From the NCBI GenBank assembly GCA_020056225.1, contig JAGVIE010000032.1, forward strand, positions 1 to 38,478: a stretch of DNA of 38,478 bases, written 5' to 3'. The notes under the pieces are model-generated. The model had not been told where the DNA came from. It did no database searches and saw nothing but the letters and a program-made list of their open reading frames with translations. A program made the position numbers and the translations under genes. This stretch comes from Bacteroidota bacterium (GTDB taxonomy: Bacteria > Bacteroidota > Ignavibacteria > UBA10030 > SZUA-254). This document shows, piece by piece, positions 25,665 through 33,800 of this stretch. The first letter of the stretch is position 1. Every line of letters starts with the position of its first letter.

Positions 25665-26732
25665 CTATACTACTAATTTATCCTTGAATATTTTATCAAG
25701 CTTATCATAATAATAATTATGAAATTCCTTAAATGAATATGCGTGATAGTCTTTCGATTCATCAGTATTATTTCTGAGTACAATTTGATTCAAATATATT
25801 TTCTTAACTTTAGCAAAATCGTCGATAAATTCCTTTACTAATTCAGTTTTACCGAAATAGAATTTTTCCTCTTTCATTACTTTATGTATGTCTTTTGAGT
25901 ATACTGGTACGTAAACTATCGGACGCCACTTACTGATCTGGAAAAAACCAAAATCATAATACTGATTCGACTGAACTGCTGCTTTATCTAAATAATAAGT
26001 CGTAATTAATTTATCACATCCATTTTTAACGTGAAAATCGTGTACCTTCCACGTATCAAGGGCTATTTTGATTATGACTCGTGCCATAGATACCAAATGT
26101 TGAGGTTGCTTTGATTCTTGAAATTGCCATTCAATCATTGCATTGGGAGAAGATGTAGCTTCATTCCGTACAAGCTTCCCAGCCGTTTCAAATACTTCAT
26201 TTTTTAATTTAAGAAATCCATCAAGAAAGAATTTATCAAAAAATACAATTCTTTCATTCTTTATTCCATTCGGGGTTTTCGAATGCTCCAACTCATACTT
26301 GAGACCTAAAAAGTAACGTCTCCATTTTTCGTCTAAATCTTTTGATAAAGTATCATCATGATTCGTTATCCCATGCCCATAATCTAATGGTGGTATCAAA
26401 AAACCTCTAAAACTTTCTATTTTGATACCCTTTCGTTCACCGACTAAAAGATGAAACGATGGCGATAGTTTTGTATTCGAATTAACTTCAACATTATGGT
26501 CTTTTCTCCTTGATAAATATTTACATGGTTTTATCTTTGACTTGGGGTGCCTTTCAAATCCATAATCACGTTGTAGTTCTTTCATGAGTTTCCTTACATC
26601 TCTCGGACGAAGAAAGAAAAAATACATCCGCCGGAAAATATCTGTATGATAATGAAGAGCTATTATAATGCCAAGTATTCCAATAACTCCCCCAAACGGA
26701 ATCATTGATAATATTTTCAAAAAATATTCCAT
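25665..26732 (-). CDS. Uncharacterised membrane-anchored protein, paralogue B (PPLDYGHG family)
   Basis: A 355-residue protein with an N-terminal membrane helix (about residues 9-27, IPFGGVIGILGIIIALHYH) and a cytoplasmic body. It shares FRGFLIPPLDYGHG, LDEKWRRYFLGL, ERIVFFDKFFLDGFL, YYLDKAAVQSNQYYDFGFF and VYVPVYSKDIHK with the gene at 24027-25223 in the same order. I know of no family with this signature, and no function can be assigned. It starts 14 bp after the stop of the Cys/Met PLP enzyme and is probably cotranscribed. After its stop lie 117 bp and then a fragment of that enzyme's 3' end, so it sits between two copies of that sequence. Confidence 0.72.
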   Translation of the reverse strand: MEYFLKILSMIPFGGVIGILGIIIALHYHTDIFRRMYFFFLRPRDVRKLMKELQRDYGFERHPKSKIKPCKYLSRRKDHNVEVNSNTKLSPSFHLLVGERKGIKIESFRGFLIPPLDYGHGITNHDDTLSKDLDEKWRRYFLGLKYELEHSKTPNGIKNERIVFFDKFFLDGFLKLKNEVFETAGKLVRNEATSSPNAMIEWQFQESKQPQHLVSMARVIIKIALDTWKVHDFHVKNGCDKLITTYYLDKAAVQSNQYYDFGFFQISKWRPIVYVPVYSKDIHKVMKEEKFYFGKTELVKEFIDDFAKVKKIYLNQIVLRNNTDESKDYHAYSFKEFHNYYYDKLDKIFKDKLVV

Positions 26733-26746
26733 ATATATTTGTAAAT

Positions 26747-28012
26747 TTAGATTCTTTTCAACGCTTCATCCAAATCAGCACACAAATTATCAGCATCTTC
26801 CAACCCTACCGAGAGACGAATGGTCTCAGGGCTAAATCCGGATTTCAATTTATCTTCGTCTGTTACGTCGGAGTGCGTATGGTACCAAGGATTTTCTGCT
26901 AAAGATTCTACACCACCCAATGAAACCGCCAACGTAAATACCTTCAAATTATCCAATACAGTGTACGATTCCGTTTTTCCACCAACCGGGTCAAACGTTA
27001 TCATCGATCCTGGACCATCACATTGCTTTTTGTAAATCTTCCATTGCTCAGACTTCTTGTCAAGCAGCTCAGGGAACACTACCCTTTTTACTTTAGGATG
27101 TTTCGATAAAAACGTCGCAACTTTCTTCGCATTCTCTTGTGCCTTCATCACACGTAATTCTAAAGTATCAAGCGAACGAAACAGAAGCCAAGCATCAAAT
27201 GCAGAGGGTGTTGGTCCCGTAATAACGCGAAACGAATTGATACGAGCCGCCCGTTCAACATTTCGGTCGATAACAAAACCGGAAATCAAATCTGAATGCC
27301 CGCCGATAGATTTTGTTCCAGAGTACACAATAATATCTGCGCCGTGCTCAAACGGATGTTGCAGAATGGGCGACATAAACGTATTATCCACAACCATAAT
27401 TCCCTGAGTAAGCCGATGAGTTAAGTCCGCAACCGCTTCCATATCCACCATCGCCAAATTCGGATTCGCCGGTGTTTCGATAAATACAATTTTTACTTTG
27501 CCAGCATTCTCTTTCAATACTTTTTCCACTTCATCAACCCGTGTAGCATTGACAGGAATTACGTTAACACCAAGTTTTGCCGGAATTAAGTGCCGGAACA
27601 TATGGTCAGTACCGCCATACACAGGGTAACCAAACACTAACACATCTCCAGCATTGCATTCAGAGAGGACGGTAGTAAAAATAGCAGATAAGCCGCTGGG
27701 GAAGTACACGGTTCTTGCATTTTCACTTCCACGCTCAAAAAATTGTAACCTGTCGTCGAGCATCAAAAAATTCGGATTAGAAACCCGCGTATATATGGGC
27801 CATTCTTCGTCGGGAGCTAATGGGCTTTCAAGTCCATATGCTCTTTTAAACATATGTTCAAGTTTATCTGCATTTTCAGTAGCAAACGTTGAACACGCAA
27901 AAATAGGAGGACGAACGGCTCCCATACTTAAGAAGGGGTCATATCCCGTATGTGCCGCTTTTGTTCTCCAATTCCACCATCGCGGAGGTGTTTTCCAGTA
28001 GGATTTCGACAT
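26747..28012 (-). CDS. Cys/Met metabolism PLP-dependent enzyme (trans-sulfuration family)
   Basis: A 421-residue fold-type I PLP enzyme of the cystathionine gamma-synthase/methionine gamma-lyase family. VYSGTKSIGGHSDLISG holds the PLP lysine, VVDNTFMSPILQHPFEHGAD the PLP-binding Asp, and TRVSNPN the phosphate-contact Arg and Tyr. The C-terminal IRLSVGLEDADNL has the substrate-carboxylate arginine. Whether it makes cystathionine or cleaves methionine cannot be settled by eye. An insertion of about ten residues (GLESPLAPDEEW) ahead of the TRVSNPN motif marks a subfamily. GAAAGGC precedes the ATG. It follows metK by 12 bp, in a methionine cluster with metG. Its last 258 bp are duplicated downstream at 25281-25538. 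Confidence 0.9.
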   Translation of the reverse strand: MSKSYWKTPPRWWNWRTKAAHTGYDPFLSMGAVRPPIFACSTFATENADKLEHMFKRAYGLESPLAPDEEWPIYTRVSNPNFLMLDDRLQFFERGSENARTVYFPSGLSAIFTTVLSECNAGDVLVFGYPVYGGTDHMFRHLIPAKLGVNVIPVNATRVDEVEKVLKENAGKVKIVFIETPANPNLAMVDMEAVADLTHRLTQGIMVVDNTFMSPILQHPFEHGADIIVYSGTKSIGGHSDLISGFVIDRNVERAARINSFRVITGPTPSAFDAWLLFRSLDTLELRVMKAQENAKKVATFLSKHPKVKRVVFPELLDKKSEQWKIYKKQCDGPGSMITFDPVGGKTESYTVLDNLKVFTLAVSLGGVESLAENPWYHTHSDVTDEDKLKSGFSPETIRLSVGLEDADNLCADLDEALKRI

Positions 28013-28024
28013 GATGTATGCCTT

Positions 28025-29164
28025 TCAATTTATTTTAGTTACTTTTTCCCAAGAAAAATTGGGATGTCCATAGAAACCAAACTTTGATGCTTCTTCATAT
28101 GACCAACCCCTTGGTTTTCTCAATTGCAAGTGATCAATCATTTCTGCAACGGTAACGGGAAAATTCTTCAAACACCATTCTTGTGGACTAATCTTTCCAC
28201 GCCAATCAGGTGCGTATACATTCATTAAATCTGGGGCAGGTTGCCCGATGGTAAAAGCAAATTGTACAAGCGCTTCATTCGCTAACTTGTTCGCAACAAT
28301 ACTTTTTGCAATGTGTCGAGCCATCAGCGCAGCAGTGATATCAACTTTTGTCGGGTCTTTACCGCACATCGTGCCTCCGCCAACGGGAACGTCTGGTCCC
28401 ATCTGGTCAACGACGATCTTTCTTCCTACTTCTGCGGAATCAGCCCAAATAGAACCCTTCACAAATTTGCCTGTTCCATTTACTTTCACACTGGGTACGT
28501 TGCCCGCAACTGGTTTGATTACATGTTTTATGATAGCATTTTTGAGTTTATCTAATTTCCACTTTTCATCGTGCTGAATTGCAATGGTTACGTGACTGAT
28601 TTTTCCATCTCTAATGATAACCTGGGTTTTCCCATCTGCGAACAAATCGGGAATAGTTTTTTCCATCGCTACATCAAACAATTTCATTGCAAGTTGTTGT
28701 GCGTACCAAAATGCCGCAGGCATATGTTCACGTTCAGGCGCGTACATTGCATAACCACACATAACACCTTGGTCACCGGCACCCACAACTTTGTTAGAGC
28801 GGTTAACTCCTTGCGCAATATCAGAAGATTGAGTATTAACGATGCTTCCAATTTTAAGAGAAAACTTGGCTCTTGTATAGCCCAATCCCTCAAATACTTC
28901 ACGCACAGTTTTTTCGATGTTTATTTTCCCAACTAAGTCCTTACTAATTTCACCACCGACCGTTACTATGCCATCACACGCAACCATTTCAATTGCAACA
29001 CGGGCATTAGGGTTTATTTTAATTGCCTGGTCAAGAATTCTACATGCGATCTGATCGCACGTTTTATCAGGATGCCCCGGCGTTACAAATTCCGCAGCCG
29101 AGTTCATGCCACCATACAGTGGCCTTCGCATGCTCATGTCTAATGAATCTTTTCCTTTGTTCAT
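28025..29164 (-). CDS. metK: S-adenosylmethionine synthetase, divergent
   Basis: A 379-residue methionine adenosyltransferase that makes SAM from methionine and ATP. Recognisable blocks are GHPDKTCDQIACRILD, GAGDQGVMCGYA, DGKTQVIIRDG, GRKIVVDQMGPDVPVGGG and CGKDPTKVDITAA. Several positions depart from the common bacterial form: the phosphate loop reads GGGTMCGKD instead of GGGAFSGKD and the usual GLTGRKI is AEVGRKI. The key Lys and Asp of the active site (GHPDK, GKDPTKVD) are kept, so it is probably active. GGAGT lies seven bases before the ATG. It is in an operon between metG and the PLP enzyme, consistent with a methionine/SAM unit. Confidence 0.93.
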   Translation of the reverse strand: MNKGKDSLDMSMRRPLYGGMNSAAEFVTPGHPDKTCDQIACRILDQAIKINPNARVAIEMVACDGIVTVGGEISKDLVGKINIEKTVREVFEGLGYTRAKFSLKIGSIVNTQSSDIAQGVNRSNKVVGAGDQGVMCGYAMYAPEREHMPAAFWYAQQLAMKLFDVAMEKTIPDLFADGKTQVIIRDGKISHVTIAIQHDEKWKLDKLKNAIIKHVIKPVAGNVPSVKVNGTGKFVKGSIWADSAEVGRKIVVDQMGPDVPVGGGTMCGKDPTKVDITAALMARHIAKSIVANKLANEALVQFAFTIGQPAPDLMNVYAPDWRGKISPQEWCLKNFPVTVAEMIDHLQLRKPRGWSYEEASKFGFYGHPNFSWEKVTKIN

Positions 29165-29220
29165 AGAAATTACTCCATTCTTTATTTGTTGTTTTTTGTT
29201 ATGAATATTTTATGGATAAA

Positions 29221-31266
29221 CTAAAGTACTTTCCAACCACACTCGGCTTCATTTGCTAACTCCAACAGAATAGCGTTTCCATCTGGTGAAGCCGCAGCAA
29301 GAAGCATTCCTTCACTGACACCTATTCCTTTGAATACTTTCGGCTCAAGGTTAGCCACCACAACGATTTTCTTTCCCTTCAGGGATTCCAAATTCGGGTA
29401 GCTCGTCTTGATCCCTGCAATCAACGTAATGATCTTTCCAATATCCACCTTCAAACGATAGAGGGTTTTGGAATTCGGTATTTCCTCTACTGACAATATC
29501 TGACCTACACATAAGTCTAACTTTGCAAACTCCTCAAATGATACGGTCTTCTGTTGTTTCTCTGCCACAACAGGAGCCACACTCTTTTTCGGTTCAGCCT
29601 TCCTTTGCAATTCTTCACGGCTCGACAAAATCATCTTGTCGATACTTTTCTTCTCTACTCTGCTCATAAGATGCTTAAACTCGTGGATCTTATGGTCATT
29701 GGGAAGTGTTATTTTTGCTTCATCCCATTTTTGATCGGGAATATCAAGCATTGTCTCCACCTCCGCCGCCATCTTCGGGAGAATCGGCTTGAGTATTGTA
29801 CAGATGAATTTGAAGACGTTCAATGAAAACGTACAAGTCTCGTGCGCCTGAGCTGGATTCTCACTGATGATCTTCCAGGGTTCATTGTCGGAAAAATACT
29901 TGTTCGTTCGATCGGAAATTTCAGTGACAGTACGTGTTACTTTTGAAAATTCTCTTTCCATGTAATGGGACTTAATGCTATCCATCTTATCGGTAAATTC
30001 CTTGAAAATAGAAGCGGTCTCGGAATTCATCGAACCAATTTTTCCATGAAAGTTATTTACAAGCATCGTCACTGATCTACTTCCGATATTGACGATGTTG
30101 TTGACTAGATCGGCGTTGACACGAAAACGGAAATCTTCCAAATTCATGTCTATATCATCGGAATTGCTTGATAGCTTTGTTGAATAATAATATCTCAGAT
30201 ATTGTGGGTCTAAGTTGTCCAGATATGTGCGGGCAGTAATGAAGGTCCCGCGTGTTTTGGACATCTTTTCGCCATTAACAGTAAGAAACCCATGTACGTA
30301 TACACTCCGAGGTACGTTATAGTCACTCCCCATCAACATCGCAGGCCAAAAAAGTGTGTGAAAATACACGATGTCTTTACCGATGAAATGATAAATTTCT
30401 GTTTCCGGGTTAAACCAATATTCATCAAAATCTTTTCCACTCACTTTACAGTAATGTTCCGTTGTTGCAACATACCCAATGGGTGCATCCAACCAAACAT
30501 AAAAAAATTTATCCGGCTCGTTGGGAATTCGAAATCCAAAATACGGTGCGTCCCTGCTGATATCCCAATCTTTCAATCCCTTATCCAACCATTCCTTGAT
30601 TGAATTGTATGTTTCAGGTTGAAGAGCACTCCCTCCTGAGAACCATGTCCTCAGTCTATCTTCAAAATCGATGAGACGGAAAAAATAGTGCCTCGATTTT
30701 CGCCGAACCGGCGTCTTCCCACATGTTGCACATCGGGGATCAAAGAGATCGGTTGGATCGTAGTGCATTCCACATACCTCACAAACATCACCGTATTGAT
30801 CTTTCGCCTTGCAATTGCCATTAGGACAAGTTCCCTTGATGAACCGGTCCGAGAGAAACATTGAGTCCTCCTCGCAATAGAACTGCTCAACATCAGCCGT
30901 AAAGATGTGCCCCCCCTTCGTCAATTTCTCAAAGATACGCTTAGAATGCTTTTCATTCTCTGGACTATGCGTTGTATAATAGTGGTCAAAGAGAATATGG
31001 AAATCACCGAAATCCTTCTGATGTTCTATATTGTATCTTGCTATTAGTTCTTCAGGGGTAATGTTGAGACTTCTCGCCTTCAGAAATATTGGAGTTCCGT
31101 GTGTGTCGTCAGCACACATGTAAATCGCATCTTCGCCAATGTGTCTCAAAAATCTTACAAAAATATCAGTCTGAATATACTCGACAAGATGACCGATGTG
31201 TATGCTGCCATTAGCATACGGCAAAGCACTGGTTACTAAAATTTTTCTTCTTCTATTATTCGTCAT
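29221..31266 (-). CDS. metG: Methionyl-tRNA synthetase
   Basis: A 681-residue class I synthetase of the long bacterial type. PYANGSIHIGHLVEYI carries the HIGH motif and GEKMSKTRGTF the KMSKS motif as KMSKT. A four-cysteine-pair zinc segment is present (CPNGNCKAKDQYGDVCEVCG and CATCG). The C-terminal 110 residues (FEEFAKLDLCVGQILSVEEI...) form the EMAP/Trbp111-type tRNA-binding domain. It charges tRNA-Met for initiation and elongation. It is the first gene of the methionine cluster, and a CAT-anticodon tRNA lies 67 bp upstream on the same strand. Confidence 0.97.
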   Translation of the reverse strand: MTNNRRRKILVTSALPYANGSIHIGHLVEYIQTDIFVRFLRHIGEDAIYMCADDTHGTPIFLKARSLNITPEELIARYNIEHQKDFGDFHILFDHYYTTHSPENEKHSKRIFEKLTKGGHIFTADVEQFYCEEDSMFLSDRFIKGTCPNGNCKAKDQYGDVCEVCGMHYDPTDLFDPRCATCGKTPVRRKSRHYFFRLIDFEDRLRTWFSGGSALQPETYNSIKEWLDKGLKDWDISRDAPYFGFRIPNEPDKFFYVWLDAPIGYVATTEHYCKVSGKDFDEYWFNPETEIYHFIGKDIVYFHTLFWPAMLMGSDYNVPRSVYVHGFLTVNGEKMSKTRGTFITARTYLDNLDPQYLRYYYSTKLSSNSDDIDMNLEDFRFRVNADLVNNIVNIGSRSVTMLVNNFHGKIGSMNSETASIFKEFTDKMDSIKSHYMEREFSKVTRTVTEISDRTNKYFSDNEPWKIISENPAQAHETCTFSLNVFKFICTILKPILPKMAAEVETMLDIPDQKWDEAKITLPNDHKIHEFKHLMSRVEKKSIDKMILSSREELQRKAEPKKSVAPVVAEKQQKTVSFEEFAKLDLCVGQILSVEEIPNSKTLYRLKVDIGKIITLIAGIKTSYPNLESLKGKKIVVVANLEPKVFKGIGVSEGMLLAAASPDGNAILLELANEAECGWKVL

Positions 31267-31332
31267 ATTAAATATAGTACAAAAAAGGTATCGTTATCAT
31301 TAAATTAAATTTCTACATAAATTAAATTTCAG

Positions 31333-31406
31333 TAGCGATGAGGGGACTCGAACCCCTAACCGCGCGATTATGAGCCGCGTGCTCTAGCCAGTTGAGCTAC
31401 ATCGCC
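31333..31406 (-). tRNA. tRNA-Met (anticodon CAT)
   Basis: A complete 74-nt cloverleaf on the minus strand. Acceptor GGCGATG pairs with CATCGCT (first pair G-U), the D stem is GCTC/GAGC, the anticodon stem CGCGG/TCGCG with loop CTCATAA, and the T arm AGGGG TTCGAGT CCCCT. The discriminator is A and no CCA is encoded. CAT could also be a lysidine-modified tRNA-Ile; the methionine reading fits the general look and the neighbouring metG but is not proven. Confidence 0.92.
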
Positions 31407-31740
31407 ATTCCACGTACTTACATACAACCTATATCTTTCGTGTATCTTTGTGATGTTTAATTTTAGAACAACTTATATCTCACCCGATACGTAACCTTTT
31501 ATCTTAACTGTCACGAAATGGTTTTATGTGATGAGAATTATTTTATTTTCGGAGTATTACTATATAATAGAAAGAAACCCTTGGCTTGTATCATCAAAAC
31601 AATCCCCAAACATTAGCCCAAAATCAATTCCAAGATTTTACGAAAATCCAAGAATAATAGCAAGAGAATTTTCACGTTTCTCTCAATTATTTTTATATCA
31701 GACTTATCTCTCTGAATCTCTCCCTCTTTTTCGTCTGTTT
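31407..31740. other. Intergenic region of 334 bp without a gene
   Basis: An AT-rich stretch between the tRNA and the patatin 3'-end fragment. A plus-strand frame at 31528-31791 is low-complexity and looks like a chance frame. I see no hairpin or repeat of note. Confidence 0.5.
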
Positions 31741-32061
31741 TCAACTATCGGTATTCTTATTCAAACTCCGAATCCTCTCAACCCACACTAATCCCTGAAA
31801 CGCTTTATCAGCCGCCTTGCATCCCTTATCTATTCGTAGCTGAACGCTTTGCCGAGAAAAATCAAGTGAGTCTCCTATGTAACCATACGACTGTATCTTT
31901 CTCTGGTATCTCACCATATTATCGTATAAAAAATCTGGATTATGCCAGAACTGATTAATTTCTTTCATATACTTCAACGAGAGAGATTCAGTTTTCTGGA
32001 TATACTCCATCCAATAGGTCCGCAGATAGCAGTTTATTTTATTGATAATGAAAAACTCCAT
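31741..32061 (-). pseudogene. Diverged copy of the patatin gene's 3' end fused to unrelated sequence
   Basis: The 106-codon frame has an N-terminal part I cannot match. It then has IGDSLDFSRQSVQLRIDKG and AADKAFQGLV, which align without a gap to the end of the patatin-like protein (IGDSLDFSQESIQRRIDKG, AADKAFQGFV). The DNA match covers 31790-31896 against 33814-33920, both 107 bp. By eye 25 of the last 36 residues agree. The original stop has been lost, so the frame runs on to 31741. Its first codons overlap the end of the DUF4411 gene by 28 bp. It has no catalytic region and is best read as a remnant. Confidence 0.75.
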
Positions 32062-32558
32062 CCATTATCTTCATAAAATTCAAAAAGATTCATATGCCTT
32101 TCGTTGTAATGCTTGCAAACAGCGGGAATTTTATTTGGACTTGATTCACTCTCAGTGCTAACAACAACAAATTCAGATTCTTTGCCGAATAGACTTGTCT
32201 CTTCCATTAACTCAACAACCATCGCGATAATCCAGGGATCGGCTTGATCTTTCTTACTTCGCGGATCAATTAGATGTGGAAAGAGAGAAAGAATTTCAGG
32301 GACAACTTGCGCTTGTTTTTTTGTGATTGCTTGAAAACAGACTTTATGCTTCGAAACAAGTTTTGCTAAATCATCTTTTGTTCCGGTTGACGGAACAATT
32401 TCATCGTACACAAATTCGTGGGAACGTACCCGGCGTTTCTTAAATAATTCTTCAAGATTGTTCCATAAATCAGGCAGGATTCGTGTAGGATAGTATCGGT
32501 GCATCGTTACCAAAGCGCTCGTATCAAAGCAATAGATATTTTGCGAACTATGCTTCAC
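32034..32558 (-). CDS. DUF4411-family PIN-like protein (probable toxin)
   Basis: A 174-residue protein of the DUF4411 type, a PIN-domain-like family. Acidic residues typical of the PIN metal site are visible: Asp12 in YCFDTSALV, Asp52/Glu53 in VYDEIV, Asp in KKDQADPWIIA near residue 106, and a late VSTESES segment. PIN-type toxins are Mg-dependent RNases. The GTG start at 32558 overlaps the end of the upstream HTH-ImmA/IrrE gene by 11 bp, so the two are translationally coupled, the layout of a toxin-antitoxin module. The toxin role is inference from family and context. Confidence 0.82.
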   Translation of the reverse strand: MKHSSQNIYCFDTSALVTMHRYYPTRILPDLWNNLEELFKKRRVRSHEFVYDEIVPSTGTKDDLAKLVSKHKVCFQAITKKQAQVVPEILSLFPHLIDPRSKKDQADPWIIAMVVELMEETSLFGKESEFVVVSTESESSPNKIPAVCKHYNERHMNLFEFYEDNGWSFSLSIK

Positions 32559-33651
32559 GCATTACCCGGCTGATATTCAGATCGAGCATTCCGGACGCTT
32601 GTGTGTAAGATATTCTATTTTGATTCAGAGCATCTAATACAAGAGTGTAAAATGTCTCTCCTCTGCTCGCCCTGCTTTTTACTTCAGGCTTAATTATTAT
32701 TTTCTTAGGTAGAATTGAGGGATATGATGCTTTTATTTGATCCAGAAGTGTAAAGAATTTTACGGAACTGACTTCCTTTTCTTCTTTTAATCTACGCAGA
32801 TATGCTTCCGGACTAATTTTAAACTTGTTGGCGAATGTCTGAATTTCTTTAAGATCGTCTGTGGATTGAAGGGTATTCTTTGGAACAAGGAAATTTCCTG
32901 CAATCGAATTGCATTCCCATTCTTCATTTTGGTTTTCCCTAATATCATCCCACAAACAAATGCCGGAAGTATGCTTTATGATATGAGTCAACTCGTGAAA
33001 GATTGTAAAAATACGACCGGTGTAAGAATGATTGGAATTAACAATGATTGCATAAGGATACACATCTGTAAAACAAAAACCCTGCACTTCTTTTAGCGGC
33101 ATCGGAAATTGGAAAATCAAAATTCCCAATTGGTTTTCTACTGCACTTCTCCACGTACGATACGCCTCACTCGGGGCTTTCCAATGGAATTGTTCTTCGA
33201 TACTTATGTTTAATTTCTCACGAAGCCATCCTGCAATCACATCGGATTTTTTATTGTTGGCGTCAACTTCAGCTATCCAACTGTAGCGATCTTTCCAGTA
33301 TCCTTCTCCTTTTATTTCAAGTGCGGTTTGACGAAAATAGGTAACATCGCGCATTACTAAAAGAACTTTTTTGGAGAGTTTACTCTTTGCAGTTATGACA
33401 TTCCGAAAATCTTTCGGCTTGGTGATTTTCTTTGGGACTTCAGGGAGGAAAAACACAGCTAATTGTCTTTTATAATAATTGGCAATATTTTTTAATTTCC
33501 CAAGAGGTACTTTTTCACCCTTCTGCTCCCACGTATTATATTTTTCAGTAGGGACTTCTACTTTTGCGGCAATTTCAGAAGGATCGTAACCGGCTTCTTC
33601 TCTTGCCCATTGTAACACGCTTGGGTTAATATTTACTTCTATGCGACTCAT
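32548..33651 (-). CDS. XRE-type HTH regulator with ImmA/IrrE metallopeptidase domain
   Basis: A 367-residue protein. The N-terminal 60 residues form an XRE-like helix-turn-helix (VLQWAREEAGYDPSEIAAKVEVPTEKYNTWEQ). The middle (about 130-250) is an ImmA/IrrE-type zinc peptidase with IFTIFHELTHIIKHTSG near residue 218, a clear HExxH. Such proteins often regulate toxin-antitoxin genes or cleave repressors. I chose the ATG at 33651; a GTG at 33678 would put the operator-like palindrome inside the gene. Its 3' end overlaps the DUF4411 gene by 11 bp. It probably represses its own promoter through the inverted repeat at 33677-33695 and acts as the antitoxin. Confidence 0.85.
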   Translation of the reverse strand: MSRIEVNINPSVLQWAREEAGYDPSEIAAKVEVPTEKYNTWEQKGEKVPLGKLKNIANYYKRQLAVFFLPEVPKKITKPKDFRNVITAKSKLSKKVLLVMRDVTYFRQTALEIKGEGYWKDRYSWIAEVDANNKKSDVIAGWLREKLNISIEEQFHWKAPSEAYRTWRSAVENQLGILIFQFPMPLKEVQGFCFTDVYPYAIIVNSNHSYTGRIFTIFHELTHIIKHTSGICLWDDIRENQNEEWECNSIAGNFLVPKNTLQSTDDLKEIQTFANKFKISPEAYLRRLKEEKEVSSVKFFTLLDQIKASYPSILPKKIIIKPEVKSRASRGETFYTLVLDALNQNRISYTQASGMLDLNISRVMREA

Positions 33652-33676
33652 TACAATTCGATTAATATTTCTATTC

Positions 33677-33695
33677 ACCCACTTTTCTAGTGGGT
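33677..33695. promoter_or_regulatory. Operator-like inverted repeat upstream of the HTH-ImmA/IrrE gene
   Basis: A perfect 7-bp palindrome with a 5-bp spacer, acccact-N5-agtgggt, centred about 35 bp before the ATG at 33651. Its place and the adjacent XRE regulator suggest an autoregulatory operator. The repeat also forms a small hairpin, so a transcript role is possible. Confidence 0.5.
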
Positions 33696-33800
33696 AAGTT
33701 TACAATTTATTTTCGTTAGAATCAACTCTCACAGCCAACGTCATTGCAAGGGACGATCCTGTGAAAATTCCCGTGAAGGACAATCCTGTAATCCAACCCA

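Noticed and set aside
31528-31791. Plus-strand frame between the tRNA and the patatin fragment
   Set aside because: It is low-complexity, rich in Ser, Phe and Pro from AT-rich DNA, and lacks a ribosome-binding site.
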